64,000 nucleotides of DNA from contig NZ_LYWZ01000020.1 in the NCBI RefSeq assembly GCF_001661965.1, positions 62,001-126,000 on the forward strand, written 5' to 3'. Within the stretch, counting starts at the first letter, position 1, and the number at the start of each line of letters is the position of its first letter. The position numbers and the translations under genes are program-made. Under the pieces are notes generated by a model, which did not search any database, was not told the origin of the DNA, and worked only from the letters and a program-made list of their open reading frames with translations. Of this stretch, positions 36,496 through 45,169 are shown piece by piece. This DNA is from Croceicoccus mobilis. Lineage in GTDB: Bacteria > Pseudomonadota > Alphaproteobacteria > Sphingomonadales > Sphingomonadaceae.

Positions 36496-38313
36496 TTGGC
36501 CGAGGAATCGCGTCTCGACAGGTTTCGTCATGCATTGACCGGCACGGCCCGCGCCGTGGCCGAGGATGCCGAGATCGAGATCAACTGGACCTCCGACGTG
36601 CCCGCGCAGGTCGGCAACACGGTGCGCGTCCCCATGCCGGGCCGCAAGCTGGAGGAAGGCCCCGTCGCCATCGCGCGCGGCGTCGCCGACAGCTTTGCGC
36701 TGAAACAGCGCCATCACGATGTGCGGCTGCATGGGCGCAATCGTCCGTCCGACCCGCTGGCGCGGCAGGCCTATGACATGGTGGAGCAGGTCCGATGGGA
36801 AGCCATTGGCGCCAATGCGATGCTGGGGACCAAGGCGAATTTGTCGGCGGCGCTGGACAAGCGGCTGGCCACCGATCCGATCACGCGCGCCGAACGGGCC
36901 GAGGACGTGCCCATTGCCACCGCGCTTTCGCTGATGCTGCGCGAACAGCTGACCGGCCAGCCGATCCCGCCAGCCGCCGAGCCGGGGGTGGCCCTGCGCC
37001 GCGAGGCAATCCGCGCGGCCATCGGTGACGATCTCGAAAGCCTTGCCGAAAAGCTGGCCGACCAGACCGCGTTCCAGAAGATGACGCTGGATATGCTGCG
37101 CCATCTGGAGCTGGTGGAGACCGAAATCGACCCCCAGATGCCTGAGGAAGAGGGCGACGAGGACGAGGAAAGCACCGGCGAGGACGATGAGGAATCGCCC
37201 GAGGAGCAGCCTTCGGAAAACAAGCAGCAGCCGATGGATGCCGCGACCCAGCCCGAGGAAGGCGAGGGCGACGACAGCGACGATTCGGGCGAATTCGACG
37301 CCGATGGCGATTTCGATCCGGGCGAGGGCGACGAAGAGGGCATGATGCCCGTGCGCCCCAATCGCCCGTGGACCGAACTACCCGACGATTTCGACTACAA
37401 GGCTTTCACTGACGATTTTGACGAGATCATCGCCGCGCACGACCTGTGCGACGAGGAAGAGCTGACGCGGTTGCGCACCTATCTCGACGCGCAATTGAAA
37501 GGCCTGCAGGGCGTGGTGACAAAGCTGGCCAATCGCCTGCAGCGCCGGTTGATGGCGCAGCAGAACCGCAGCTGGGATTTCGATCAGGAAGAAGGGCTGC
37601 TGGATGCGGCGCGTCTGGCCCGCGTGGTCATCTCGCCCGGCTCTTCGCTCAGCTACAAGATCGAGCGGGACCAGGAGTTCAAGGACACCGTAGTCACCCT
37701 GCTGATCGACAATTCCGGCTCTATGCGCGGTCGCCCGATCTCTATCGCCGCAATCAGCGCCGACGTGCTGGCGCGCACGCTGGAACGCTGCGGCGTGAAG
37801 ACCGAGATCCTTGGGTTCACCACCCGCGCTTGGAAGGGCGGGCAGAGCCGGGAGCAATGGCTGTCGAAAGGCAAGCCTGAAAACCCCGGTCGCCTCAACG
37901 ATCTGCGGCACATCGTCTATAAACAGGCGGACGAGCCTTGGCGCCGCGCGCGCCGCAATCTCGGCCTGATGATGCGCGAAGGGCTGCTGAAGGAAAATAT
38001 CGACGGCGAGGCGCTGATGTGGGCGCATTCGCGCCTGCTCGCGCGGCCGGAGGATCGCCGTATCCTGATGGTGATTTCCGATGGCGCGCCGGTCGACGAT
38101 TCCACCCTGTCGGTGAATTCCGCCGGCTATCTGGAAGCGCATTTGCGCAAGGTGATCGAGTGGATCGAGAAGAAGTCGCCGGTGGAGCTATGCGCCATCG
38201 GCATCGGCCATGACGTCACCCGCTATTACAAGCGCGCCGTGACCATCATGGATGCCGAGCAGTTGGGCGGCACGATGATCGAACAGCTTGCCGGGCTTTT
38301 CGAAAACGACTGA
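36496..38313 (+). CDS. cobT: CobT-like cobaltochelatase subunit with VWA domain
   Basis: A 605-aa protein in the CobT family. An N-terminal helical domain (1-205) precedes a very acidic low-complexity linker (about 210-285, dominated by Glu, Asp and Ser) and a C-terminal von Willebrand A domain (about 385-600) with the metal-ion-dependent adhesion site [15 protein letters not shown] near 411-425 and [11 protein letters not shown]. CobT works with the AAA+ protein CobS to drive cobalt insertion by CobN in aerobic cobalamin synthesis. Neither cobS nor cobN lies nearby, so another AAA+ partner is possible. The TTG start is fixed by TAAGGAG at 36484-36490. Confidence 0.87.
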   Translation: MAEESRLDRFRHALTGTARAVAEDAEIEINWTSDVPAQVGNTVRVPMPGRKLEEGPVAIARGVADSFALKQRHHDVRLHGRNRPSDPLARQAYDMVEQVRWEAIGANAMLGTKANLSAALDKRLATDPITRAERAEDVPIATALSLMLREQLTGQPIPPAAEPGVALRREAIRAAIGDDLESLAEKLADQTAFQKMTLDMLRHLELVETEIDPQMPEEEGDEDEESTGEDDEESPEEQPSENKQQPMDAATQPEEGEGDDSDDSGEFDADGDFDPGEGDEEGMMPVRPNRPWTELPDDFDYKAFTDDFDEIIAAHDLCDEEELTRLRTYLDAQLKGLQGVVTKLANRLQRRLMAQQNRSWDFDQEEGLLDAARLARVVISPGSSLSYKIERDQEFKDTVVTLLIDNSGSMRGRPISIAAISADVLARTLERCGVKTEILGFTTRAWKGGQSREQWLSKGKPENPGRLNDLRHIVYKQADEPWRRARRNLGLMMREGLLKENIDGEALMWAHSRLLARPEDRRILMVISDGAPVDDSTLSVNSAGYLEAHLRKVIEWIEKKSPVELCAIGIGHDVTRYYKRAVTIMDAEQLGGTMIEQLAGLFEND

Positions 38314-38328
38314 CCCCATAAAAATGAC

Positions 38329-38348
38329 GCCCCGGAAATGTCCGGGGC
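38329..38348 (-). terminator. Intrinsic terminator for the TonB-C-like gene
   Basis: Perfect 8-bp stem (GCCCCGGA with TCCGGGGC) and 4-base loop between the convergent cobT (ends 38313) and minus-strand gene (ends 38437). On the minus strand the stem is followed shortly by ATTTTTA. A second GC-rich inverted repeat (CCCGCCCC near 38374 with GGGGCGGG near 38416) stands between it and the minus-strand stop. Confidence 0.6.
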
Positions 38349-38436
38349 GCCGAGGGATTACTTCAGCAAAGGCCCGCCCCGGTCTGATGACGGGGGGTGT
38401 TTGAACGGGGCGGGTCCTTGCCTTTCCGCGCGCCGG

Positions 38437-38943
38437 TCAGCCGGCAGGCGAAGCCATGTTGAGTGCGATCACCGCATGCTCTGCCGGATCGCCCGATGCC
38501 ATGCGCGCCCTTTCGGACAAGGCAAGCTCTTCAGAAAGCCGGTCAAAGCTCTGCACATCGCGCGCGACGATAATATTGGCAAGGACAGGCTGGCGCTCGT
38601 CCGACCCGGTGATCTTTGGCAGGTCCTTCAGCCTTTTCACGGAAAGCCGCGCAAGGCTGTCGAGATAAGGCCTGTCGCTTGAGCGAACCATGCGAATATT
38701 GGTCGCGTCGCCTCCCACGACATCGAAACGGATCTGGATGATGCCGTCGGACATCTCAGCGCTGGACAGGCTGCCCATGACGCGCAGATTCCGGTCGAGC
38801 CGCGTGGTCACGCCTTTGGACCATTGTTCCGCCGTGATCGAGCGTTCGACCACGATGGGCTGTGCCTGATCGTCCTTTGCCAGCAATTGGCCGGGTACCA
38901 CAAGAAGCGATGCCGCTATTGTTACAGATAGAAGCTTTTTCAT
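38437..38943 (-). CDS. Exported protein with TonB C-terminal-like domain
   Basis: A 168-aa protein with a clean signal peptide (MKKLLSVTIAASLLVVPGQL then LAK). The mature part has ITAEQWSKGVTTRLDRNLRV, then IIQIRFDVVGGDATNIRMVR and SDRPYLDSLARLSVKRLKDLP, which follow the order of the TonB C-terminal fold (helix, two beta strands with the G-x-V pattern, helix). There is no membrane anchor or proline-rich spacer, so it is not a complete energy transducer. ATG 38943 is preferred over the open frame to 39012 because it begins the signal peptide. Function unknown. Confidence 0.65.
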   Translation of the reverse strand: MKKLLSVTIAASLLVVPGQLLAKDDQAQPIVVERSITAEQWSKGVTTRLDRNLRVMGSLSSAEMSDGIIQIRFDVVGGDATNIRMVRSSDRPYLDSLARLSVKRLKDLPKITGSDERQPVLANIIVARDVQSFDRLSEELALSERARMASGDPAEHAVIALNMASPAG

Positions 38944-39332
38944 TGGACTATCCCTCTCTCCACGAAGATAGTCGGCCAAGAAAAGCCATCGCCGCTTTTG
39001 CAGTCCAATCAAATTGACGGTAGCAGTTGATGGTCGGCTTTATTTAAAGGGGATATGACTCATTCCTTACCCCCGTAAGCTTGATAGTGAAGGTAAATTT
39101 AATAATGTCAAATGTTACGTTTGATACTTTGGGATTCTACTTCGTTTAGAAAATGACATTCCCGCGTTCGGTAAGTTTCGTACCGGGGGGGACGGTCGCC
39201 GTCACTTCGCTCTCGCAGAAAATTGCCGAGCGGTTTCGCCCGTCACGTGACGACTCGCTCCAGCTGCATGCATGGCAGGGGGAGGCAGCATCCGGCTTGA
39301 CCCAGCCGCGTCGGGGCGTAAGGCAGCGCGCC
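38944..39332. other. 389-base divergent intergenic region
   Basis: Lies between the minus-strand TonB-C-like gene and cysS. Bases about 39035-39150 are clearly richer in A and T than the surroundings and are the probable promoter zone. A short inverted repeat TCAAA-7-TTTGA is at 39108-39124. An ATG at 39153 would add 60 residues to CysS, but that extension has no family likeness. No credible small gene was seen. Confidence 0.5.
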
Positions 39333-40823
39333 ATGACCGATGCGCCGCTGACCCTTTTCAATTCGCTCACCCGCCAGCCGGAAGCGTTCGTGCCCGTTCA
39401 TTCAGGAGAGGCGCGTGTCTATAGCTGCGGGCCGACGGTCTATAACTACCCGCATATCGGCAACATGCGCGCCTATGTCTTTGCAGACCTCTTGGGCCGG
39501 GTGCTGACGTGGAAGGGGTACAAGCTCACCCATGTCATCAACATCACCGATGTCGGCCACCTGACCGACGATGCCGATCAGGGCGAAGACAAGATGGAGA
39601 AGATGGCGGCTGCCCGCTCGCAATCCATCTGGGACATCGCCGAGCATTACACGCAGGCCTATTGGGCGGACATCAAGGCGCTCAATATTCGCCAGCCGGC
39701 CGAATGGACGATCGCGACCGACTATGTCGAGAAGATGATCGCCTTTGCCGAACGCATTGCGCCGAAGCATTGCTATGAACTCGACAGCGGCCTGTATTTC
39801 GACGTGTCGACCGTGGCTGATTACGGGCGACTGGCGCGCGCGGTGACGGAGGATGGTGAGGGCCGCATCGAGGCGGTCGACGGCAAGCGCAACCCGCAGG
39901 ACTTTGCGATCTGGCGCAAGACGCCTGAGGGCGAGACGCGGCAGATGGAATGGGATTCCCCCTGGGGCAAGGGCGCGCCGGGCTGGCATCTCGAATGCTC
40001 CGTCATGAGCGGCGAGGTGCTGGGCTTTCCCTTCGACATCCACACCGGAGGCATCGACCACCGCGAAATCCACCATCCAAATGAGATCGCGCAGAACCAG
40101 GCCTTTTGCGAATGCGGAGGGTCCGGCTCGATGAGTTTGGCCGAAGCGGCCAATTCTGGCGCGCGCATCTGGATGCACAATAATTTCCTGGTCGAACGCA
40201 GCGGCAAGATGTCGAAATCTTCAGGCGAATTCCTCCGCCTGCAGCTGCTGATCGACAAGGGCTATCACCCGCTCGCTTACCGCTTGCTGTGCCTGCAGGC
40301 GCATTACAGGAGCGAGCTGGAGTTCAGCTGGGACGGTCTTGGCGCTGCGCTGGTGCGGTTGAAGCGCCTGCTGACAGCGGCGCGCAATGTCGTCGATGCC
40401 GCGCCCGACGGTGCCGTGCTGGCCGACACGCAGACCATCGTGACCCATCAGAAGCTGGCGCCGCTGCTTGAGAAATTCGATGCCGCTGTGTCAGACGATC
40501 TCAACACCGCGGTCGCGCTGACCGTGCTGGAAGAGGCGGTCGCGGTGAAGAAGGTGGATCAGGCGCAGAAGGGCGCTCTGGTTGCGGCGATGATGTCGGC
40601 GCTGGGCCTGCCGCTGATCGCGCGAGAGGACCTGCGTATCCGTCCGAAGGATGCAACCGTGACCGAGGGCGAGATCGCCGAGGCCATGGAGCAGCGCAAG
40701 GCGGCCCGTGCCGAGAAGGACTTCGCCGCTTCCGACCGCCTGCGTGACGAACTTGCCGCCAAGGGCGTGGAGGTCATGGATGGCGACCCGCTTGGCTGGG
40801 AATGGAAATTGCCCGCTGCCTGA
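39333..40823 (+). CDS. cysS: Cysteinyl-tRNA synthetase
   Basis: A 496-aa class I aminoacyl-tRNA synthetase that charges tRNA-Cys. RVYSCGPTVYNYPHIGNMRA holds the zinc-binding Cys and the HIGH-type motif (HIGN). Zinc ligands continue in HLECSVMSGEVLG and GIDHREIHHPNEIAQ, and the KMSKS loop is SGKMSKSSGEFL near residues 290-301. The C-terminal part is the anticodon-binding helical domain ending LGWEWKLPAA. ATG 39333 gives the family start LTLFNSLTRQPEAF after a few residues. Confidence 0.97.
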   Translation: MTDAPLTLFNSLTRQPEAFVPVHSGEARVYSCGPTVYNYPHIGNMRAYVFADLLGRVLTWKGYKLTHVINITDVGHLTDDADQGEDKMEKMAAARSQSIWDIAEHYTQAYWADIKALNIRQPAEWTIATDYVEKMIAFAERIAPKHCYELDSGLYFDVSTVADYGRLARAVTEDGEGRIEAVDGKRNPQDFAIWRKTPEGETRQMEWDSPWGKGAPGWHLECSVMSGEVLGFPFDIHTGGIDHREIHHPNEIAQNQAFCECGGSGSMSLAEAANSGARIWMHNNFLVERSGKMSKSSGEFLRLQLLIDKGYHPLAYRLLCLQAHYRSELEFSWDGLGAALVRLKRLLTAARNVVDAAPDGAVLADTQTIVTHQKLAPLLEKFDAAVSDDLNTAVALTVLEEAVAVKKVDQAQKGALVAAMMSALGLPLIAREDLRIRPKDATVTEGEIAEAMEQRKAARAEKDFAASDRLRDELAAKGVEVMDGDPLGWEWKLPAA

Positions 40824-40877
40824 CCCGCTTTTGTGGGGGAGTAGGGCCCTGCAGCGGGCAGGTGCTGGAGAGGGGGA

Positions 40878-41270
40878 TCAGTCCTCCAGCAGCAGCAGTT
40901 CCAGCTCGACCCGCAGCTTGGCATCGGGGATCAGCTCGTGGCCGACGCGGACCACCTGTGCGTCGGCGACCAGCTGGCCGGGGATCCGGAACTCGTGCTC
41001 TTCGACTTCGGCCAGCATGAACTCGCCGGCCTCGACCTCGCTTTCACCCGTGTAGCAAAGCGTGACGCGGTGCCGCGTGCCGGAAAAGGTCACGCTGGCC
41101 CAGGGCATTTCGCGGTGGATCGTGACCTTGCCCAAGCCGCCCGACAGGGTGATCAGCGCTTCTTCGAGCCTCTCACCTGTCGACCGGCGGGATCGCGGGC
41201 GGGCAGGGCTGCGCGGGGCGGTGGCGGAAGGGCTGCGCATGGTGCCCGTGGCATCGAAATCAGCGTGCAT
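40878..41270 (-). CDS. Conserved hypothetical protein, acidic C-terminus
   Basis: A 130-aa protein of no family I recognise. The first 30 residues are Arg/Ser/Pro-rich and disordered. The remainder, from RLEEALITLSGGLGKVTIHR to FMLAEVEEHEFRIPGQLVAD and ending RVELELLLLED, is regular beta/alpha with no metal or catalytic motif. Its ATG lies inside the end of the upstream 63-aa gene (11-base overlap), so the two are a translational unit. It resembles hypothetical proteins I recall from Sphingomonadales only. Confidence 0.7.
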   Translation of the reverse strand: MHADFDATGTMRSPSATAPRSPARPRSRRSTGERLEEALITLSGGLGKVTIHREMPWASVTFSGTRHRVTLCYTGESEVEAGEFMLAEVEEHEFRIPGQLVADAQVVRVGHELIPDAKLRVELELLLLED

Positions 41271-41451
41271 CGAGCATCTCCATCTCGTATTTGTTCATGA
41301 AATGTTCCACCCGTAGAACCATGCGGCGGCGCGGTTCACGCCCATTGCGCAGGTCCATGACAAGGCGCGGGTCACGTACGGCCAGGCGGCCGAACTGGCT
41401 GGCGGGCATATTGGTCCGCCTCAGAAATTTCTCGATTCTGCGGATGAGCAC
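41260..41451 (-). CDS. 63-aa basic protein, possible small HTH fold
   Basis: A short basic protein starting with GTG: LIRRIEKFLRRTNMPASQF, then GRLAVRDPRLVMDLRNGREP and RRRMVLRVEHFMNKYE. The order (helix, MPxSxFGRLAVRDPRLVxDLRxG, helix) resembles the first helices of lambda-repressor-like DNA-binding domains and looks like a conserved sphingomonad family. The GTG start has GAGGGAAG 5 bases before it. The protein is divergently transcribed from the S24 regulator gene, with 111 bases between them containing the 14-bp repeats at 41491-41544. DNA binding is inference. Confidence 0.72.
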   Translation of the reverse strand: MLIRRIEKFLRRTNMPASQFGRLAVRDPRLVMDLRNGREPRRRMVLRVEHFMNKYEMEMLDAR

Positions 41452-41490
41452 GTCGCTTCCCTCTTTCGCTTTCTGGCGCTTCCGATTCGC

Positions 41491-41544
41491 CTAGGAACAA
41501 TCCTGTGGTCGCAGGGGAAATCCAACTTGTCTAGGAAAAATCTT
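41491..41544. promoter_or_regulatory. Pair of 14-bp direct repeats, candidate operators
   Basis: CTAGGAACAATCCT (41491-41504) and CTAGGAAAAATCTT (41531-41544) match at 12 of 14 positions. Their starts are exactly 40 bases apart, close to four helical turns, so bound proteins would face the same side. The first copy has AGGA/TCCT dyad symmetry. A partial third TAGGAA at 41550-41555 merges with the ribosome site of the S24 regulator. Position between two divergent regulator-type genes suggests autoregulation. Confidence 0.5.
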
Positions 41545-41562
41545 TCATGTAGGAAGTCGGGC

Positions 41563-42267
41563 ATGGTTAATGATCTCAAGCATGATCCGACGCGCATCCG
41601 CCTCCTCGAACTGGCGGAGGGGAGGGGGGTGTCCCTCTCGGCGCTTTCTCGCCTATTGGGAAAGAATGTCAGCTATTTGCAGCAGTTTATTCGTAAGGGT
41701 AGCCCGCGCAAGCTGGAGGAGACGGATCGTGCGACGCTCGCCCGGTTCTTCGGTGTGGAGGAGGCGGAGCTGGGTGCTCCTGATTCGCAGGACAATTCCT
41801 ATGATCCGCCAAAGCGTGAAGGAAATATCCCTAATATCCCCTTGCGCGTTGCAAATTGGGTCGATGTGCCGCGGCTCGCGCTGGGCGCATCTGCAGGGCC
41901 GGGCGCGCTGGCAGAGGATGATGCGCCGGCAGGGCATCTGCGCTTCGCGGCGGGCTGGCTACGTGAATTGGGGCTGACCCCCGGTGCCTTGTCGGCGCTG
42001 ACGGTGGCGGGCGATTCGATGGAGCCGACCCTGCGCGATGGTGACGAGATCCTGGTCGCGCGTGCCGATTCCGATCCGGGCGGTCGGCTGCGCGACGGTA
42101 TCCACGTCATCCGCCGCGACGGCGTGCTTCAGGTCAAGCGACTGCAATTCGGCCCCGGTCAGGCTTCAGTGATCTCTGACAATCGTGCCTATCCTTCGGA
42201 CATGGGCGTGCCGCTGGAGGAGGTGGAGGTGCTGGGCCGCGTCGTCTGGAAGGGCGGGCGGATCTAG
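41563..42267 (+). CDS. HTH/S24-peptidase family transcriptional regulator
   Basis: A 234-aa regulator with an N-terminal helix-turn-helix (about 15-55, GVSLSALSRLLGKNVSYLQQ) and a C-terminal LexA/CI-type S24 peptidase domain (about 110-230). The catalytic Ser is in AGDSMEPTLRDGDEIL near 152 and the Lys in VLQVKRLQ near 190. An Ala-Gly dipeptide (APAGHLRF near 123), where LexA-type proteins cleave themselves, lies between the domains, so self-cleavage is possible but not proved. ATG 41563 has AGGAAG 7 bases upstream; an in-frame start at 41527 would run through a 14-bp repeat. It faces a divergent 63-aa gene. Confidence 0.85.
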   Translation: MVNDLKHDPTRIRLLELAEGRGVSLSALSRLLGKNVSYLQQFIRKGSPRKLEETDRATLARFFGVEEAELGAPDSQDNSYDPPKREGNIPNIPLRVANWVDVPRLALGASAGPGALAEDDAPAGHLRFAAGWLRELGLTPGALSALTVAGDSMEPTLRDGDEILVARADSDPGGRLRDGIHVIRRDGVLQVKRLQFGPGQASVISDNRAYPSDMGVPLEEVEVLGRVVWKGGRI

Positions 42268-42302
42268 CTCGCCCTGATGGGGCTGGCCCCCGATCAGCGC
42301 GC

Positions 42303-43505
42303 TCAGGCGTCGGCGCGCGCAGCCTCTCGCCGGGCCAGCATGGCGGGGCGCATGCCGCCATCGAACAGCAGGGCCAGCAGGCGGCTCCTTTCGATCACGA
42401 TCCATGCGCCATAGGAAATTGCCAGCGTCAGCCCCATCACCGCGATTGCCTTCACCAACGGGGGCAGGGCCACATATTGCCCTGCGAACACCAGCCCGCA
42501 GATCAGCGGCAGGTGGAAGAGGTAGATCACAAAGCTGGCCGAGGTGAAGCGCTGCACCACCGGGATGGGACGGTCGAACAGATGCGCCGCCGCGCTGATC
42601 AGCAATTGTGTGATCAGCACCGCCGAGAACGTATCGATGAATCGCGCCATGGCCGGATGCACCTGCTCGCGCAGCGTCACTGACAGCATCACCGCGATCA
42701 CGGCCAGCACCAGCACCGTGTGCGAATAGCGGGTCAGCCGATGGGTGGCGTCATGGCTCCGTTGCAGGAAAGCGCCCATCGCGAACCATGGCGCATAGAT
42801 GATCAGCTGATCGACGCGCAGGATTTCCTGGATCAGATTGGTGTTGAGGCCCCAGATGTAGAAATATTCGACCGCGCCCGCTTCCCACGCGCCCACGACA
42901 GTCGCGATCAGCAGCAGCGCCGGCACCATGTGCCGGGCGATCAGCCGATCGGCCCATGCGGGCATGCGGCTTTGCCCGAAATCTGCGTGGCGATGCGCGA
43001 TCCACGCGATGAAACAGCAGAAATACAATAGCACCACGATAAACCAGAGATGCCGCATCCAATACCCGCCCGATTTCGAGCTGTTGTCGATCCAGCTCGC
43101 CACCGCCTGATTATAGGGCAGGTTCGAAATCTCGCAGAACCAGTTGAGGATCGGCACCAGCACGATGATCGAAGTAACGAATGGAATGGCAAGCCGCTTG
43201 AACCGCCCCTTCAGCCATGTGCCCGGCGCGCGCCGCGCCAGCAGCATGGCCGCGAAATAGCCTGCGATCAGGTAGAACGCCGGCATGCGGAACAGGCTGA
43301 TGGTGCGGGCAAGCTCGATAAAGCCGGGGACGCCTTCACCCGATTTCACGATCCATTGCCGGTCGACCATGTAAGACAGCGCCACGTGATAGGGGATGCC
43401 CAGCAGCATCAGCACCGCGCGCAGCGTGTCCCAGAAATGTTCGCGCGCGGGGCTTTGCATGGCTGGCGCGCTGGCCGCTGCGGGTGATGTCGATGTCCTC
43501 TCCAT
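42303..43505 (-). CDS. Acyltransferase family 3 (OpgC-like) membrane protein
   Basis: A 400-aa polytopic protein with about ten hydrophobic segments. N-terminal EHFWDTLRAVLMLLGIPYHV corresponds to the RxxxxxD/R-plus-H motif of membrane acyltransferase family 3, with the active histidine at about residue 41. RMPAFYLIAGYFAAMLL is the next conserved block. Family members move acyl groups to carbohydrates in the periplasm or outer membrane, as OpgC does on osmoregulated glucans. Substrate unknown; gene is lone between the regulator and the GNAT gene, and not adjacent to the glycan island. Confidence 0.85.
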   Translation of the reverse strand: MERTSTSPAAASAPAMQSPAREHFWDTLRAVLMLLGIPYHVALSYMVDRQWIVKSGEGVPGFIELARTISLFRMPAFYLIAGYFAAMLLARRAPGTWLKGRFKRLAIPFVTSIIVLVPILNWFCEISNLPYNQAVASWIDNSSKSGGYWMRHLWFIVVLLYFCCFIAWIAHRHADFGQSRMPAWADRLIARHMVPALLLIATVVGAWEAGAVEYFYIWGLNTNLIQEILRVDQLIIYAPWFAMGAFLQRSHDATHRLTRYSHTVLVLAVIAVMLSVTLREQVHPAMARFIDTFSAVLITQLLISAAAHLFDRPIPVVQRFTSASFVIYLFHLPLICGLVFAGQYVALPPLVKAIAVMGLTLAISYGAWIVIERSRLLALLFDGGMRPAMLARREAARADA

Positions 43506-43573
43506 CGGATCTAGATGGCGGATTTCGGGCCGGGCGCAATGTTAAAGGTTAATGCGCCGCTCGCCTCGGCGCG

Positions 43574-44029
43574 TCACAGCTTCAGCTTGTAGCCTCTGTG
43601 CGTGGGATGAAAGCCCAGCCTTTCGTAAAAGCGATGCGCATCGGGCCGATTGGTGGCGCTGGTCAATTGCACCGTATGGCAGCCTTTGGCGCGGCAGGCG
43701 TCGATCGCCCACAGCATCATCAGCCGCCCGATGCCGCGCCCCTGCATCGTGGGCGTCACGCGCACCGATTCGATCATGCCGCGCCATGTCCCGCGCCGTG
43801 CGATGCCGGGGATGAAGCTTAGCTGGAAGGATCCGATCACCGTGCCTGCGATCTCGGCCACAAGCAGTCTTTCGCCCGGATCCGCCTCGATCAGCGCAAA
43901 TGCCGCCTCGTGCTCGCTGACAGGCACGGCCACCGGGTCGCGCGCCACGGCGACGGGGTCATCCTCACCCAGTGCGATGATCGCGGGCAGGTCGGCCAGG
44001 GTCGCATCGCGGATCAGGAGTCTTGTCAT
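43574..44029 (-). CDS. GNAT-family N-acetyltransferase
   Basis: A 151-aa acetyl-CoA-dependent transferase. The core shows LLVAEIAGTVIGSFQLSFIP (beta-4), VRVTPTMQGRGIGRLMMLWA (motif A, with the Q-x-x-G-x-G/A acetyl-CoA loop near residues 97-104) and LTSATNRPDAHRFYERLGFH (motif B). Acceptors of this branch are unknown. ATG 44029 is preferred over the longer frame to 44146, whose extension has no GNAT likeness. Divergent from the MBL hydrolase gene across 77 bases. Confidence 0.88.
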   Translation of the reverse strand: MTRLLIRDATLADLPAIIALGEDDPVAVARDPVAVPVSEHEAAFALIEADPGERLLVAEIAGTVIGSFQLSFIPGIARRGTWRGMIESVRVTPTMQGRGIGRLMMLWAIDACRAKGCHTVQLTSATNRPDAHRFYERLGFHPTHRGYKLKL

Positions 44030-44106
44030 GCGATGATGGCTAGCACCGGCTCCGCGATCGGCCAATGCGGCTTGCAATCGGGGCGGTGCGCGGTCACATC
44101 CATGGC

Positions 44107-44793
44107 ATGACCGAAACGAACACACAGGCCCCCCAATCGCAGCCACCTATGCGCGCCGCGATCCTGCCGGTGACGCCGCTTCAGCAGAACTGTTCGCTGA
44201 TCTGGTGCACAAAGACGAACAAGGCCGCGCTGGTCGATCCGGGCGGCGATCTCGACAAGCTGAAGGCCGGGATCGAGAAGGCGGGTGTGGAGCTTGAGAA
44301 GATCCTCATCACCCATGGACATCTCGACCATTGCGGCATGGCGGGCGAACTGGCGAAGGAGATGGACGTGCCCATCGAGGGGCCGCAGGAGGCCGACCGC
44401 TTCTGGATCGCGCGGCTGGACGATGATGCGGGCCGCTGGGGCGTGCCTGCGCATAGTTTCGAGCCTACCCGCTGGCTGCATGATGGCGACAAGGTCACCG
44501 TGGGCGAGCTTGAACTGGATGTCGGGCATTGCCCGGGGCACACGCCCGGCCACGTCGTATTCGTCCACCAGCCGAGCCGTTTCGCATTCGTCGGCGATGT
44601 CTTGTTCAAGGGCTCGATCGGCCGCACCGATTTTCCCATGAGCGATCACCAGAGCTTGATCGACGCGATCACGCAAAAGCTTTGGCCGCTGGGCGATGAC
44701 ATCACCTTTGTGCCGGGGCACGGGCCGGTGTCGACCTTTGGGGATGAGCGTCGGACCAATCCTTTTGTCGCCGACATGGCGTTGAAGCAGTAG
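44107..44793 (+). CDS. MBL-fold metallohydrolase (GloB/YcbL-like)
   Basis: A 228-aa metallo-beta-lactamase-fold protein. Metal ligands are THGHLDHCGMAGELA near residues 70-84 (HxHxDH), the His in VGHCPGHTPGHVVFVHQ, the Asp in FVGDVLFKGSIGRTDFP and the last His in FVPGHGPVS. This pattern with SIGRTD fits the glyoxalase II-like YcbL group, which hydrolyse thioesters, although the substrate is not established. ATG 44107; the longer frame from 44065 is unlikely. Confidence 0.88.
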   Translation: MTETNTQAPQSQPPMRAAILPVTPLQQNCSLIWCTKTNKAALVDPGGDLDKLKAGIEKAGVELEKILITHGHLDHCGMAGELAKEMDVPIEGPQEADRFWIARLDDDAGRWGVPAHSFEPTRWLHDGDKVTVGELELDVGHCPGHTPGHVVFVHQPSRFAFVGDVLFKGSIGRTDFPMSDHQSLIDAITQKLWPLGDDITFVPGHGPVSTFGDERRTNPFVADMALKQ

Positions 44794-44965
44794 TGGACGA
44801 GGTGACCCACGGGTCATCCCGCCCTTGCTTTTCGTCACAGAATCGCTAAAGGGCGCGCCTTCGCCGCAAACTTGCGTCTTGCATGCCGGTGGGCCTTGTC
44901 GTCCGCCGCCGCTTGGCCTAGGGCGACCCCGAACATTTTGATCGATCATTTAAGCAGGTGCCGAA

Positions 44966-45145
44966 ATGGCTGTTCCGAAAAGAAAAGTATCCCCGCATCG
45001 CCGTGGCAACCGCCGTTCGCATGATGCACTGAAGCCCGCAGCGTTCCACGAATGCTCGAACTGCGGCGAATTGAAGCGCCCGCACAATCTGTGCGACGCA
45101 TGCGGCCACTATAATGGCCGTGAGATTGTTGCGGTCGGTCTCTAA
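44966..45145 (+). CDS. rpmF: Ribosomal protein L32
   Basis: A 59-aa protein, [20 protein letters not shown] at the start, with [20 protein letters not shown] giving the four-cysteine zinc knot of bL32. The length and sequence match the bacterial L32 family. It stands 24 bases before plsX, the usual rpmF-plsX-fabH order of bacteria. The preceding 172 bases (44794-44965) contain no gene; an AAGCAGG-type site is near the start. Confidence 0.97.
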   Translation: MAVPKRKVSPHRRGNRRSHDALKPAAFHECSNCGELKRPHNLCDACGHYNGREIVAVGL

Positions 45146-45169
45146 GCAACCGACCGATCGGAGGGAAGG

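Noticed and set aside
39108-39124. TCAAA-7-TTTGA inverted repeat as an FNR-type site
   Set aside because: FNR-type sites need TTGAT-4-ATCAA; the half-sites and spacing differ, so this is only an A/T-rich coincidence.
39153-39332. 60-residue N-terminal extension of CysS
   Set aside because: No family member has this extension, the sequence is Arg/Ser-rich without pattern, and ATG 39333 begins the conserved CysS start.
40824-40877. GC-rich stretch after cysS as a terminator
   Set aside because: No stem longer than about five pairs with sensible loop was found by eye and no T run follows.
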